Positions 1-7,790 are shown, numbered from the stretch's first letter. The stretch: DNA of 17,295 nucleotides from DASPJQ01 sp035299065 (GCA_035299065.1 DATGXI010000188.1:1-17295), one strand, 5' to 3'. Notes: a model not told the origin generated them from the sequence alone. A program made the numbers and translations.

Positions 1-652
1 CAATGTAAACATAAATTACATTCAGGCTTGCTGATGTGTTGTAGTGCAGCGTGTCGGTTGACGAATCGTGCTCAAAATTACCAATGAGTAAAAACTTTTC
101 GCCACCGGTTGCGGTGTATGTGCCATTTACTGGTGTCCACCCAAGGGTGTCAAAAAAAGTACCGGTTGGATTTGAAATGTGTGCAGGTGCCATTCCAGGA
201 AACGTTGTATATAAATTCGTGTCGAGTGTATACCTGAATTTGGCACCTATGGCATCGGTAGTCAACATGCAGTTGTTACCAAGGCTTACGTAAAAGGTTA
301 GGTCATAACATTGGCCTGCCTCAAGTGTATCGGCTAATTTAACTACCATGTATTCACGGTAACTCAAACCGCTTGCATCCCATAAATAAATTCCCCCATA
401 TCCATTTCCGCAGTGCGGTTCTTCATATCCCCAGTAATTCTTGGGCACGCGTGAATAAGGCGATGTTGAACAGGTATTGAAATATTCAGAAGTACAGGTT
501 GTATTTGGACAAAACCAATTGGCTGCGCTTTCAAGTGAACCAATTCCTGACGGGCATGGACTGTATGTTTCCAAATCAGGGTTCAATACCAGGTTTTGAG
601 ACCAGGTGAAGTGGGTGAGTAGTACGAATGATAAAAGGAGGGATTTGCGCAT
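1..652 (-). CDS. Secreted Bacteroidota surface protein, 3' end outside the window
   Basis: The minus-strand frame opens with ATG at 650-652 and stays open for 217 codons to the left edge, so the C-terminus is missing. The protein starts MRKSLLLSFVLLTHFTWSQ, a clear type I signal peptide with likely cleavage near Ser-Gln at residues 18-19. It continues NLVLNPDLETYSPCPSGIGS. This opening, with paired cysteines and aromatic residues, is frequent in exported Bacteroidota proteins whose C-terminus is either a type IX secretion sorting domain or an OmpA-like peptidoglycan-binding domain; the missing end would decide which. The mature part is Cys-, Trp- and Gly-rich (FCPNTTCTSEYFNTC, WGYEEPHCGNGYGG) and looks like a beta-sandwich with disulfides, possibly glycan- or surface-binding. 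Function is not identified. A -7 element lies directly upstream. Confidence 0.75.
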   Translation of the reverse strand, partial: MRKSLLLSFVLLTHFTWSQNLVLNPDLETYSPCPSGIGSLESAANWFCPNTTCTSEYFNTCSTSPYSRVPKNYWGYEEPHCGNGYGGIYLWDASGLSYREYMVVKLADTLEAGQCYDLTFYVSLGNNCMLTTDAIGAKFRYTLDTNLYTTFPGMAPAHISNPTGTFFDTLGWTPVNGTYTATGGEKFLLIGNFEHDSSTDTLHYNTSASLNVIYVYI

Positions 653-655
653 GTG

Positions 656-663
656 CTAATATA
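656..663 (-). promoter_or_regulatory. -7-like promoter element of the secreted protein
   Basis: The minus strand reads TATATTAG, one mismatch from the Bacteroidota -7 consensus TAnnTTTG. Only three bases (CAC) separate it from the ATG at 652, so transcription would begin at or within the start codon, giving a leaderless or nearly leaderless message. No convincing -33 TTG was found. Confidence 0.4.
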
Positions 664-707
664 CGGATTTTTTCGGAACGCTGATAATCATTGTGAGCGG
701 TGATGAT

Positions 708-1085
708 TAACAAGTGATTTATTTCACGCAGAAATCGCAGATACACGCAGATGATCAGCAAGCGACTTTTTGCGCGCAGATACCGCAGATCTCGCAGATG
801 GACCATCAAGTGTTTTTTTCACGCAGATCCCGCAGATCGCGCAGATGATCAGCAAGCGGGTTTTTTATCTCGCAGAGGCGCAGAGATGATCAACAGGCGA
901 CTTATTGCGCGCAGATCTCGCAGATGGATGAGCCCGTGTTTTTTTTCACGCAGAAATCGCGGATACACGCAGATGATCAGCAAGTGATTTATTGCGCGCA
1001 GATCGCGCAGATCTCGCAGATGGACCATCAAGTGTTTTTTTCACGCAGAAATCGCAGATGATCCGCAAACGACAAGTGAAGTGTT
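708..1085. repeat. CGCAGAT-type intergenic repeat array I
   Basis: This gene-free stretch is an imperfect tandem array built from two alternating half-units of roughly 45 bp. One half-unit begins with a T-run and TCACGCAGAAATCGCAGAT and ends in an ATGATCAGCAAG-like segment. The other begins TTATTGCGCGCAGATCTCG and ends in an ATGGAYCAKCAAG-like segment. About eight half-units are visible, with point changes and small indels. Short reading frames across it (for example 849-1031 and 576-809 on the minus strand) encode the repeat itself as HLRDLRDLRAINHLLI-like peptides and are not credible genes. The same family recurs at 3160-3465. Confidence 0.85.
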
Positions 1086-1127
1086 TTTTATTTATGTGGT
1101 TACGCTAGTTTTGATGAACATACGTTG

Positions 1128-1378
1128 CGCGCCTTTCTTCTCTGCGCCTCTGCGAGCCTATTTAAATCCTAATAAATAAAGTTGCTGCGTTATGCCTTTT
1201 GAGAAATTTATTGTTTAACCACAGAGAAACCAGAGATTAACCAGCGTAAACAAAGTTAATTCTTTTAAGAAATTGAACGTTGTGCCGTTGCGAGCCATTC
1301 CTCTGCGCCACCGCGCCTCTGCGAGCGTTTTAAGGTTTAAAGAATACCGTTGCTGTCGTTGCGTCTTTGCGCGCCCTT
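1128..1378. repeat. Composite intergenic repeat, copy 1
   Basis: The segment is a mosaic: a CTCTGCGCCTCTGCGAG motif, then a block containing ATTGTTTAACCACAGAG, GATTAACCAGCGTAAACAAA and GTTGTGCCGTTGCGAGC, then another CGCCTCTGCGAGCGTTTTAAG followed by GTTGCTGTCGTTGCGTCTTTG. The same blocks occur in the same order at about 6405-6670, and the outer motif occurs twice at 3466-3605. It ends directly against the stop codon (1379-1381) of the minus-strand gene. No protein or RNA gene is recognised in it. Confidence 0.8.
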
Positions 1379-3133
1379 TTACACGCCCCGCAACTTTTCT
1401 TCCCAACTTTTAACCAGCCTTGTGTGTGCTCCCATATCCTGCATGAATTTCACTTCATCAACATATTTTCCTTTTAAAATCACTGCCAGTTTCTCTTTCT
1501 CATCGTTTGTCCAATCAGCAATTCCTTCGGCCAGGCACACCATGGGAGCAACCGCCTCAACGCTCATTTTTTCCCATGCATTCATGTTGCCCAGGTAGGT
1601 TGCCAGCATGCGTGTTAATTCATCAACCGTGACCGAAAGTTTGTTTTTCACCACGGCTTCGCTCAGTTTACGCAAGTCAACTTTGGCGTAATTTTCAGTT
1701 AATATCAACTCCACGGGCGCTTCAGTGAACCGCTTCAAAATATCAATGGATGTCCTGTAACCTTTTTTCTTCGCTAATTTCTCCGCTTCTTTTGTTGCCA
1801 GTTTGTTTAAGGCCACATCAGCGGGACGGTATCCCAACCGGTAATAAAACCAGAATGCACCCGATTTTAATCCTTCAGGATTGTTTTCGCCAAACTGGTA
1901 GGGTGGTACCAAAAAACGGTTGACATTAAATATACGTTGATAGGTTCGCATTAAATTCACAAACACCAGGGTACTTTCGCCCCCGCGAAAACTGTCAAAT
2001 ATATTTAACCCAATTTCGCAACGGTCCAAAAATATCCAACCCCCACCGTACGCCATGGGCACACCGTTTTTGTAGGCCACATATCCCAGGTAATTTTCAA
2101 TGGGATATTTGCGGTTCGGGCGCATTTCAAACAAATAAATATCCATACCGTGTTCCAGTTCTGCACGGTAAACATCGCGTGCATACGTAACGGTGTCTGT
2201 TTCACGTGAGCGGGCGGCCAGTGAATGCCTTGCCGAATCAATGGCGGCAACCGCCTCGCGCCCTTTTAATTTTTCAAGGCTTATGAATGGTTGGGCAAAA
2301 TGTGTTTTCAGGTCAACGCCTTTTAGAAGTGGTCCTGTTTGGTAATGGTAATTGCGGCAGGGCAGTATGTTTCCTGTGCGACTCGCGGTAAATTCAACCA
2401 GCTTTAGGTCCATGTTCATGCCCAGACTATCGTACAACTTATCGCGCATTTCCTCTGTACAATTGAGTTCAAGCACACGCTCATTTATCCATTTCAAATG
2501 ATCCAGTGCATTTTCACCAACAGCATTGTTCAGCCAATCCTGCGTCTCAAAATCATCGGAATGCAGACTATCGGCCTCGGCCTTTTTTACCAGCGATGGA
2601 AAAACTTCGGTAAGACCTTCGTAAAAATCATCGTCAAAACGAGGTTCAATGGCCGCTGAGGGAAATTGTTGGGTGATCCAGGCGCTTATGTCAACCGAAG
2701 GTATCCAGCTAACTGCGCTGTGTGCAATGCCGGTTGCATGGTATTTATCGTAAAATGTATCGGGATCCTCAGCTTCCATGGCTTTAAGCACCTTGCCAAG
2801 CCGCTTTAATTCGCCTGTAACGGCTTTTTGAATAGCGGCACTGTCGGGATAAGCCAGCATGAACAAAAGGTGCTCGTGGTAGGCTAAAATGTCTTTTTTG
2901 GTTTTAAGCCCGGTTTTGGGAAATTGAGCCAGGATGCCTAGTTTTTCTTTTTCCTGGTCGGGGCCAAAGGTTGTGCGTATGGTGTGGAGTTGGTTAATCA
3001 GATCTCCTGCTTTTTTAACCGCAGAGGCAGCAGAGGGTAACCGGAGAACGCGGGGCTTCTTCTTTGTTTTTGTTGAGCGACCTTTGTTGGTGCTTTGGTT
3101 GGTGTTTGATTTCTTTTTTTTGGGGGTAGGCAT
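1379..3133 (-). CDS. 584-aa basic-tailed protein with a GNAT-like segment, function unknown
   Basis: I chose ATG at 3131-3133 (MPTPKKKKSN). The frame stays open upstream to 3364, but that extension only translates the CGCAGAT repeat array and is not credible. Residues 1-30 are very Lys/Thr/Ser-rich and probably disordered. Residues about 35-330 look helical and resemble no family I know. Residues about 348-437 read like a GNAT acetyltransferase fold: a beta-strand GYVAYKNGVPMAYGGGWIFL, then FRGGES (382-387) where GNATs have the acetyl-CoA-binding Q/RxxGxG/A loop, then GAFWFYYRLGYRP (425-437), like the conserved C-terminal Tyr-x-x-x-Gly-Phe element. The C-terminal 145 residues are helical and charged. 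No signal peptide or membrane segment is evident. The gene is flanked on both sides by intergenic repeats and seems monocistronic. The reading frame is secure; the acetyltransferase link is a fold-level guess. Confidence 0.75.
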   Translation of the reverse strand: MPTPKKKKSNTNQSTNKGRSTKTKKKPRVLRLPSAASAVKKAGDLINQLHTIRTTFGPDQEKEKLGILAQFPKTGLKTKKDILAYHEHLLFMLAYPDSAAIQKAVTGELKRLGKVLKAMEAEDPDTFYDKYHATGIAHSAVSWIPSVDISAWITQQFPSAAIEPRFDDDFYEGLTEVFPSLVKKAEADSLHSDDFETQDWLNNAVGENALDHLKWINERVLELNCTEEMRDKLYDSLGMNMDLKLVEFTASRTGNILPCRNYHYQTGPLLKGVDLKTHFAQPFISLEKLKGREAVAAIDSARHSLAARSRETDTVTYARDVYRAELEHGMDIYLFEMRPNRKYPIENYLGYVAYKNGVPMAYGGGWIFLDRCEIGLNIFDSFRGGESTLVFVNLMRTYQRIFNVNRFLVPPYQFGENNPEGLKSGAFWFYYRLGYRPADVALNKLATKEAEKLAKKKGYRTSIDILKRFTEAPVELILTENYAKVDLRKLSEAVVKNKLSVTVDELTRMLATYLGNMNAWEKMSVEAVAPMVCLAEGIADWTNDEKEKLAVILKGKYVDEVKFMQDMGAHTRLVKSWEEKLRGV

Positions 3134-3159
3134 GGAACTAAGATAATGGATTTTTTGGA

Positions 3160-3465
3160 AAGAGATGGTCGAGGAGCGACTTATTGCGTGTAGATCCCGC
3201 AGATGGATCAGCAAGTGATTTATTGCGCGCAGATCTCGCAGATCTCGCAGATGGATCAGCAGGTGATTTTTTTTCACGAAGAAATCGCAGATGCACGTAG
3301 ATGGACCAGCAAGCGACTTATTGCGCGCGGATCTATGGACTACATAAATTGTTTTGGTGTCCATGAACTTCGTTTCGCAGATCTCGCAGATGGATCAGCA
3401 GGTGAGTTTTTTCACGCAGAAATCGCAGATACACGTAGATGGACCAGCAAGTGATTTATTGCGCG
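3160..3465. repeat. CGCAGAT-type intergenic repeat array II
   Basis: A second array of the family at 708-1085, with the same alternating half-units (TTATTGCGCGCAGATCTCG... and TTTTTCACGCAGAAATCGC..., each followed by ATGGAYCAGCA). A non-repeat stretch at about 3333-3377 interrupts it. It begins a few tens of bases upstream of the start of the 584-aa protein gene and probably overlaps that gene's promoter region. Confidence 0.85.
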
Positions 3466-3605
3466 CCTTCTTCTCTGCGCCTCTGCGAGCGTTTTTTAAG
3501 CCATAATGAATAACGTTGCTGTCGTTGCGTCTTTGCGCGCCTCTGCGAGCGTTTTTGATCTTAATAAATAACGCTGCTGTCGTTGTGCCGTTGCGAGAAC
3601 AAAAA
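3466..3605. repeat. Composite-repeat outer motif, two copies in tandem
   Basis: Two adjacent copies of a unit of about 65 bp made of CGCCTCTGCGAGCGTTTTT, an AT-rich linker ending AATAACG, and TTGCTGTCGTTG followed by a CGTCTTTGCGCG or TGCCGTTGCGAG end. They follow the CGCAGAT array directly. The block containing AACCACAGAG, present in the copies at 1128 and 6405, is missing here. The rest of the gap to 3767 is AT-rich leader with no clear promoter; the nearest approximation is TAAATTTT at 3728-3735. Confidence 0.75.
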
Positions 3606-3767
3606 AGCGTCAGCGCGAAAAAACCTGTGCCTTAGAACCTTTAACACCTAATGTGGTTTTCCCGTATTCAGCATCAATGCTACTTTCTTACGGCTTATCA
3701 AATTCTCAACATCTATAAAATCATACTTAAATTTTAGTAAATTGGTCCAAACTAATAAACAAACATC

Positions 3768-4682
3768 ATGGCACTATTTGGATTATTCGGCTCTAAGGAC
3801 AAAGTTATTTCTGGGGACTGTGAAAACGGCTTTGGCACATTTCAGTGGAAGAGTGGTAACGTTTACGAAGGAAACTGGAAAAACGGTGAAAAGCATGGAA
3901 AAGGCATCCTGACATTTGCCGACAAAAGCGTTTACAACGGTGAATTCAAAGACGGTAAACGGCATGGGAAAGCAACCATGAAATGGGCTGACGGAAACGT
4001 ATACACTGGTGCTTATGAGGATGATAAACGTTCGGGTTTTGGTAAAATGACGTATAGTGGCGGAGGTTCATATGAAGGTGAATGGAAAAACAACCTCATG
4101 CACGGTGAAGGTACCATTACCTGGTCGCGTGGTGATGTTCACAAGGGGACCTTTGTGGAAGATAAAATGCACGGTTATGGCGAGGCGGAATATTTTGATG
4201 GTCGCATACGCAAAGGAACCTGGGAAAATGATGAATTTAAAACACCCGTTGATGAAATAATAACCGACAATGTTCCCATGCCCTGGAGGCGCCTGCCACC
4301 ACGCACAGGCCACCTGGTTGAAATGGTGAAGGCTGAAGTGGCCAACGCAAAAGCCCAGGGCAAAGTACCGTTTTTATTTTACAGCGCCTTATTTGCCAAT
4401 GCGTGCAATAAAATGCGCGAATTCCGCAGGCAGATGCCCGAGGCTTATGAAGGGGCTTACATCATTGAACTGATGGTTGACGATTGGGGTGCCGAAGAAA
4501 TGAACCAGATCAAATACGTAACAGGTATTCCGTTCATGATGGAAATAGACGGGAACGCAAAATTACAGGGAGACAAAGCCTTGAAAGGAGAGTGGGGCGA
4601 GACCTTTGAAGACGATAACCTGGTGAATATACGTAAAGCTGTTACTGAATATGTTCAGGCCCGGGTGAAAAAAAACATTTAA
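3768..4682 (+). CDS. MORN-repeat protein with C-terminal thioredoxin-like domain
   Basis: 304 aa, ATG start, no signal peptide. Residues about 30-155 contain five to six MORN repeats of about 23 residues, for example YEGNWKNGEKHGKG (33-46), YNGEFKDGKRHGK (56-68), YTGAYEDDKRSGFG (79-92) and YEGEWKNNLMHGEG (102-115). MORN repeats form a beta-meander that often binds lipids or serves as a scaffold. Residues about 185-300 have a thioredoxin-like pattern: strand GKVPFLFYSALF, helix NACNKMREFRRQMPEAYEG, strand YIIELMVDD, and GIPFMMEIDGNAKL (253-266), matching the cis-Pro strand and the following hairpin. The usual CxxC is replaced by a stretch with a single Cys213, so a redox role is unlikely. It is the first gene of a three-gene operon (19 bp to the next). 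MORN assignment is firm; thioredoxin-like is a fold guess. Confidence 0.85.
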   Translation: MALFGLFGSKDKVISGDCENGFGTFQWKSGNVYEGNWKNGEKHGKGILTFADKSVYNGEFKDGKRHGKATMKWADGNVYTGAYEDDKRSGFGKMTYSGGGSYEGEWKNNLMHGEGTITWSRGDVHKGTFVEDKMHGYGEAEYFDGRIRKGTWENDEFKTPVDEIITDNVPMPWRRLPPRTGHLVEMVKAEVANAKAQGKVPFLFYSALFANACNKMREFRRQMPEAYEGAYIIELMVDDWGAEEMNQIKYVTGIPFMMEIDGNAKLQGDKALKGEWGETFEDDNLVNIRKAVTEYVQARVKKNI

Positions 4683-4701
4683 TACAATTAAACCTGTCAC
4701 A

Positions 4702-5652
4702 ATGCCTAAAAAACAAGACGATGCTCCACGGTTAGATACAGGTACAGCCGAGAAACTGGAAGCCATACGCAGGGAAAACTATAATTATATAACCGATAAA
4801 AAAGAAGTGGTTCTTTCAAAAGAGCCGGGGCTTATTGATTGGTTAAAACAGCTTCTACCCCTTGCAAGCCACGCTGACGACCGTGAATTGGTATATGTGG
4901 CCATAGCATGTGCTGCCAAAAACCAGCAAAACGACCAATCGGCTTTTATATTCGAAAACATTGTAAACGAAAAAAACACCAGTGTAATTCGTGGTGTATT
5001 GGGTTCCATGAAAGGGTTGAAGGTTCCTGTCATCGGGCAAATGAATGCCATTCAAACACTTTTGCAAAGTAAAAAAAGGGAAGTAAGAGAAGGGGCCCAG
5101 GCAGCTTTGGGTGTTTGTTTCCATGAGCGGGATAAGGCCGAAGACCTGCTTATTGATCAGTTAAAGCGTTCAACCAACGCTTCGGAAACCATGTTCATGT
5201 GTTTAACCCTGATGGAAATGGGCACGGTAAAATGCATTCCTGCCATTGTTGAAAAATACCATGCAACAAAGGGGCTTGATGCCACAGCTTCCATGTTCAT
5301 GGCCATACGCGCCATTGATCCCATTGGTACAACCGATGTGTTGATGGATGTGCTGCAAAACCGTGGGGAAACATACAGCCATCAAATTGCTTTATCCTGT
5401 TTGGCAAAAAGCAAGGATCCAAAGGCAATCGAAACCGTTATAGCATGGGTCGGGAAAATCCTTACGAAAAAACCGCGTTCAAGAGAAATCGATTACCAGG
5501 ATGAAGTGGCCCCCATGATAAGCGCCCTGTCTTATTTGAACAATTTTAAAAATGAGCCGCACATAGCCGAATTGATCCTAAAAATAAAAAATGAGAAACA
5601 TGATTTTTTGGATTTCCCTACACTTGAATGGGTAAAGTTTAATTTAAATTAA
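4702..5652 (+). CDS. HEAT-like alpha-solenoid protein
   Basis: 316 aa, ATG start 19 bp after the MORN gene. The sequence is almost wholly alpha-helical with helix pairs of about 35-40 residues. Clear examples are VIRGVLGSMKGLKVPVIGQMNAIQTLL, then VREGAQAALGVCFHERDKAEDLLIDQL, then ETMFMCLTLMEMGTVKCIPAIVEKY, then TASMFMAIRAIDPIGTTDVLMDVLQ, each with the spacing of HEAT/ARM solenoids. There is no signal peptide, membrane segment or catalytic motif, so a cytoplasmic protein-protein scaffold is the likely role. Spacing on both sides (19 bp upstream, 7 bp downstream) points to cotranscription with its neighbours and probably a shared complex. No specific family recognised. Confidence 0.75.
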   Translation: MPKKQDDAPRLDTGTAEKLEAIRRENYNYITDKKEVVLSKEPGLIDWLKQLLPLASHADDRELVYVAIACAAKNQQNDQSAFIFENIVNEKNTSVIRGVLGSMKGLKVPVIGQMNAIQTLLQSKKREVREGAQAALGVCFHERDKAEDLLIDQLKRSTNASETMFMCLTLMEMGTVKCIPAIVEKYHATKGLDATASMFMAIRAIDPIGTTDVLMDVLQNRGETYSHQIALSCLAKSKDPKAIETVIAWVGKILTKKPRSREIDYQDEVAPMISALSYLNNFKNEPHIAELILKIKNEKHDFLDFPTLEWVKFNLN

Positions 5653-5659
5653 AAAATCA

Positions 5660-6220
5660 ATGACACACAAACAAAAACTTGTTGACCGGTTAACCCATGC
5701 CAATCCCGGTTGGCCCGAATGGGATAAACTCATTGCACTTGTTCAGTCACTGGATTTTGAATACGTGGTAGATGAATACACCGGCAATTATTTTGTGAGT
5801 GGAAATCGCCTTGTTTTTAAGGAAGAAAACAAAGAAGAGCCTATTGACTGGCCGGGTTGGATGCCTGGTTATGTACCTGCGCTTTATGGAATGAATGCCG
5901 ATGATTATGAATGTGCAGGTCAATACGCAACCGATTTTGATGGCATTGAAACCGGTCCTGAAACTGTATTTGATACTGCTGGTTCAGACGAATCGGACAT
6001 GGAAATTCCGGGAGGGACTTATCCTTTTCAGTCAAACTTCCAAGGTAATTTATTCCATATAACTGAACAACTCGAAATACTTTTTCCAAACCGTGAGGAA
6101 AATTGTTTGAGCAAGCTGGATTCGCTTGAAGAATTTACAAAGAAAAATATACGGGCAGTTCTGGAAGGCAACCAGTGGTTCAGTATTTACAATGAAAGCA
6201 TAGGAGAGTTGATTTGGTGA
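5660..6220 (+). CDS. Acidic protein of unknown function, last gene of the MORN operon
   Basis: 186 aa, ATG start 7 bp after the HEAT-like gene, ending TGA. The protein is strongly acidic and aromatic, with a Trp/Gly/Tyr-rich centre (EEPIDWPGWMPGYVPALYGMN at about 55-75) and a helical C-terminal third (LDSLEEFTKKNIRAVL). It has no signal peptide, membrane helix or motif that I recognise. Small acidic proteins next to HEAT-type solenoids are sometimes immunity proteins, but no toxin is visible here, so that is only a possibility. The tight spacing makes it part of the same transcript as the MORN and HEAT-like genes. Confidence 0.7.
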   Translation: MTHKQKLVDRLTHANPGWPEWDKLIALVQSLDFEYVVDEYTGNYFVSGNRLVFKEENKEEPIDWPGWMPGYVPALYGMNADDYECAGQYATDFDGIETGPETVFDTAGSDESDMEIPGGTYPFQSNFQGNLFHITEQLEILFPNREENCLSKLDSLEEFTKKNIRAVLEGNQWFSIYNESIGELIW

Positions 6221-6221
6221 G

Positions 6222-6240
6222 AAAGGTTTCTGCCTTTTTT
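6222..6240 (+). terminator. Weak hairpin plus T-run after the MORN operon
   Basis: AAAGG (6222-6226) can pair with CCTTT (6233-6237) around a 6-base loop, followed by further T residues to 6240. It begins two bases after the stop codon of the last operon gene. The stem is short, so termination efficiency is uncertain. Confidence 0.35.
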
Positions 6241-6289
6241 GACAGGTTAATTCTTTAACTTGGTTTAACCAGATAGGAAACAAAGGTTA

Positions 6290-6717
6290 CCCGGAGCTAA
6301 CACAGAAGATAATTTACCGCAAAGGACGCAAAGCGGGTATTTTGACAAATTAAATATCCTTAGCCAACACGAAACGGAGGTCAACCAGGTTAATAATGAT
6401 TTCTCTACGCCTTTGCGCCTCTGCGAGCATTTTAAGTTTTAACAAATAACGTTGCTGTCGTTGCGTCTTTCCGAGAAACGTATTGTTTAACCACAGAATT
6501 ACCAGAGATGAACCAGGGATTAACCAGCGTAAACAAAGTTAATTCTTGTTTGTCTTTTTAATGAATTGAAGTTTGTGCCGTTGCGAGCTATTCCTCTGCG
6601 TCTTTGCGCCTCTGCGAGCGTTTTAAGTTTTAATAAATAACGTTGCTGTCGTTGCGTCTTTGCGCGCCTTTTCTTCTTCGTGCCTTTGCGTGCGTCTTTT
6701 CGCGCTTTTTATCGCCC
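6290..6717. repeat. Composite intergenic repeat, copy 2
   Basis: This gene-free stretch fills the space between two convergent genes. It opens with a diverged part (ACCGCAAAGGACGCAAAGCG, 6317-6336). From about 6405 it repeats the block order of the copy at 1128-1378: CGCCTCTGCGAGCATTTTAAG with GTTGCTGTCGTTGCGTCTTT, then TTGTTTAACCACAGAATTACC with TTAACCAGCGTAAACAAAG, then GTGCCGTTGCGAGC and a second CTCTGCGAGCG unit. It ends in low-complexity TTTGCG/CTTCTTCG sequence directly before the stop codon (6718-6720) of the next minus-strand gene. Confidence 0.8.
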
Positions 6718-7263
6718 TTACCAATGCCTGAAGGGTACAAACTTTATCTCGCTCAGCAATTTCATGGGCACCATAAACACCAGGTTGAGGCCATGTTTGT
6801 TCATGAAAGGGAATTCCTTTTTGGTAAAATCAAAATTGTACCCATAGGTCAGGCGTGCCGGTCCCATGCCAATGCCAATTTCGGGTCGCAGAGCAAAGCG
6901 GCCTGAGCCTTCCAGGTTGGAATAGTACAGGAGGTTAATGCCCATGGCGCTTCCACCGCCAATCCATGCGCCCAGTTTAGGGGCTACAACAATGTCGCGG
7001 TTCATGTACACCTCGGTAGTGGCGTAAAGTGCCCAGGCAATGGGGTGGTGCCCCACAACGCCCCATTCGTTAATGGCAAAACCCAGCTCGGCATAATGGT
7101 ATTTTGGGCCGTGGTAGCCCATAACCATGCTAAAATACTTTTTGTAAAATCCGCTGTTGGGGCGCCAGGTGCTGTCAGCAGTGGTAGTGTCAGGTGCAGG
7201 TGCCGACTGTGTATTGCCACACAGGGCGCATAGTAAAAACAGTAGGGGAAGTAGCCGTTTCAT
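6718..7263 (-). CDS. Small exported, probably outer-membrane beta-barrel protein
   Basis: 181 aa from ATG at 7261-7263; the frame continues 15 codons further upstream, but MKRLLPLLFLLCALCGNTQS is a typical signal peptide and fixes the start. The cysteines near the cleavage site do not fit a lipobox, so signal peptidase I is likely. The mature part alternates short hydrophobic and aromatic strands (YHYAELGFAINEWGVV, GGSAMGINLLYYS, RLTYGYNFDF, HGLNLVFMVPMKLL) and ends in aromatic FRHW, consistent with a small beta-barrel in the outer membrane. Family unknown. A -7-like element lies only 5 bases upstream of the ATG. The gene follows the 127-aa gene after about 120 bp and probably has its own promoter. 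Confidence 0.65.
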   Translation of the reverse strand: MKRLLPLLFLLCALCGNTQSAPAPDTTTADSTWRPNSGFYKKYFSMVMGYHGPKYHYAELGFAINEWGVVGHHPIAWALYATTEVYMNRDIVVAPKLGAWIGGGSAMGINLLYYSNLEGSGRFALRPEIGIGMGPARLTYGYNFDFTKKEFPFMNKHGLNLVFMVPMKLLSEIKFVPFRHW

Positions 7264-7268
7264 TGGAA

Positions 7269-7276
7269 TAAATGTA
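7269..7276 (-). promoter_or_regulatory. -7-like promoter element of the small exported protein
   Basis: The minus strand reads TACATTTA, one mismatch from TAnnTTTG, preceded by ATCCG, the same context as the -7 element of the secreted protein near 660. Five bases (TTCCA) separate it from the ATG, so the transcript would have almost no leader. Confidence 0.35.
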
Positions 7277-7383
7277 CGGATCTTTGGGCATACGCATGAA
7301 GGTGACAATCATGTTTTACAAGCAGCGCGATAGTGATTTTGCACAAAGCCTGGGGCAGGTGCGTAACAGTTTTAGCAATGGTG

Positions 7384-7767
7384 CTAAACCCAGCGTTTGA
7401 AAGCCTCAAGCGTATCAGCCGGACTCGTGTTAAATGTGATTTTGGAATGAGGCGCCTGTTCATGAACGCAATTGATCAACCGTTCAAACAACATAAAGTT
7501 AATTTGCGGAACCCTTATTCCGGCCCCAATCATAACCGCATCAAATTCTTTGCTTTTCAGTAAGTCTGTGAGCTGCGCCAGGTCATTGGTTTTAGCATCA
7601 ATTAAAGCCATGCCTGCGTTGTAACCCAGGTCAAGTAATCGTTTTTGTTCGGCTTCGGTTTGGGCCATTACTTTTTCGGCTGTAAGCCCGGGCATAAATC
7701 CGGGTTGTGAAAAATCAACGGTATACGGATCCATGCCGATGATGAGGATGTTTTTGTTTTGTGACAT
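7384..7767 (-). CDS. 127-aa Rossmann-like protein of unknown function, probable Crp/Fnr target
   Basis: ATG at 7765-7767, stop TAG at 7384-7386. The N-terminus KNILIIGMDPYTVDFS is a beta-strand followed by a loop, as in nucleotide-binding or receiver-like folds. A second core strand FDAVMIGAGIRVP (about 75-87) and a helix with NCVHEQAP then KITFNTSPADTLEAFKRW complete a small alpha/beta domain. No catalytic signature is evident and I cannot name the family. It lies immediately downstream of a Crp/Fnr regulator on the same strand. A 71-bp gap between them holds both a perfect TTGAT-N4-ATCAA operator and a perfect -7 element, so it is probably transcribed separately under that regulator, perhaps in a redox, oxygen or nitrosative response. 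Confidence 0.7.
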   Translation of the reverse strand: MSQNKNILIIGMDPYTVDFSQPGFMPGLTAEKVMAQTEAEQKRLLDLGYNAGMALIDAKTNDLAQLTDLLKSKEFDAVMIGAGIRVPQINFMLFERLINCVHEQAPHSKITFNTSPADTLEAFKRWV

Positions 7768-7790
7768 TGTTTTAGATTTGATTTATGCCA

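Noticed and set aside
576..1031. Small repetitive proteins (HLRDLRDLRA-type) on either strand of the CGCAGAT arrays
   Set aside because: They translate the non-coding repeat, have no consistent start or conserved length, and appear on both strands and in several frames.
3134..3364. Longer N-terminus for the 584-aa protein
   Set aside because: The extra 77 codons lie inside repeat array II and encode repeat-derived peptide; the ATG at 3133 begins a normal protein.
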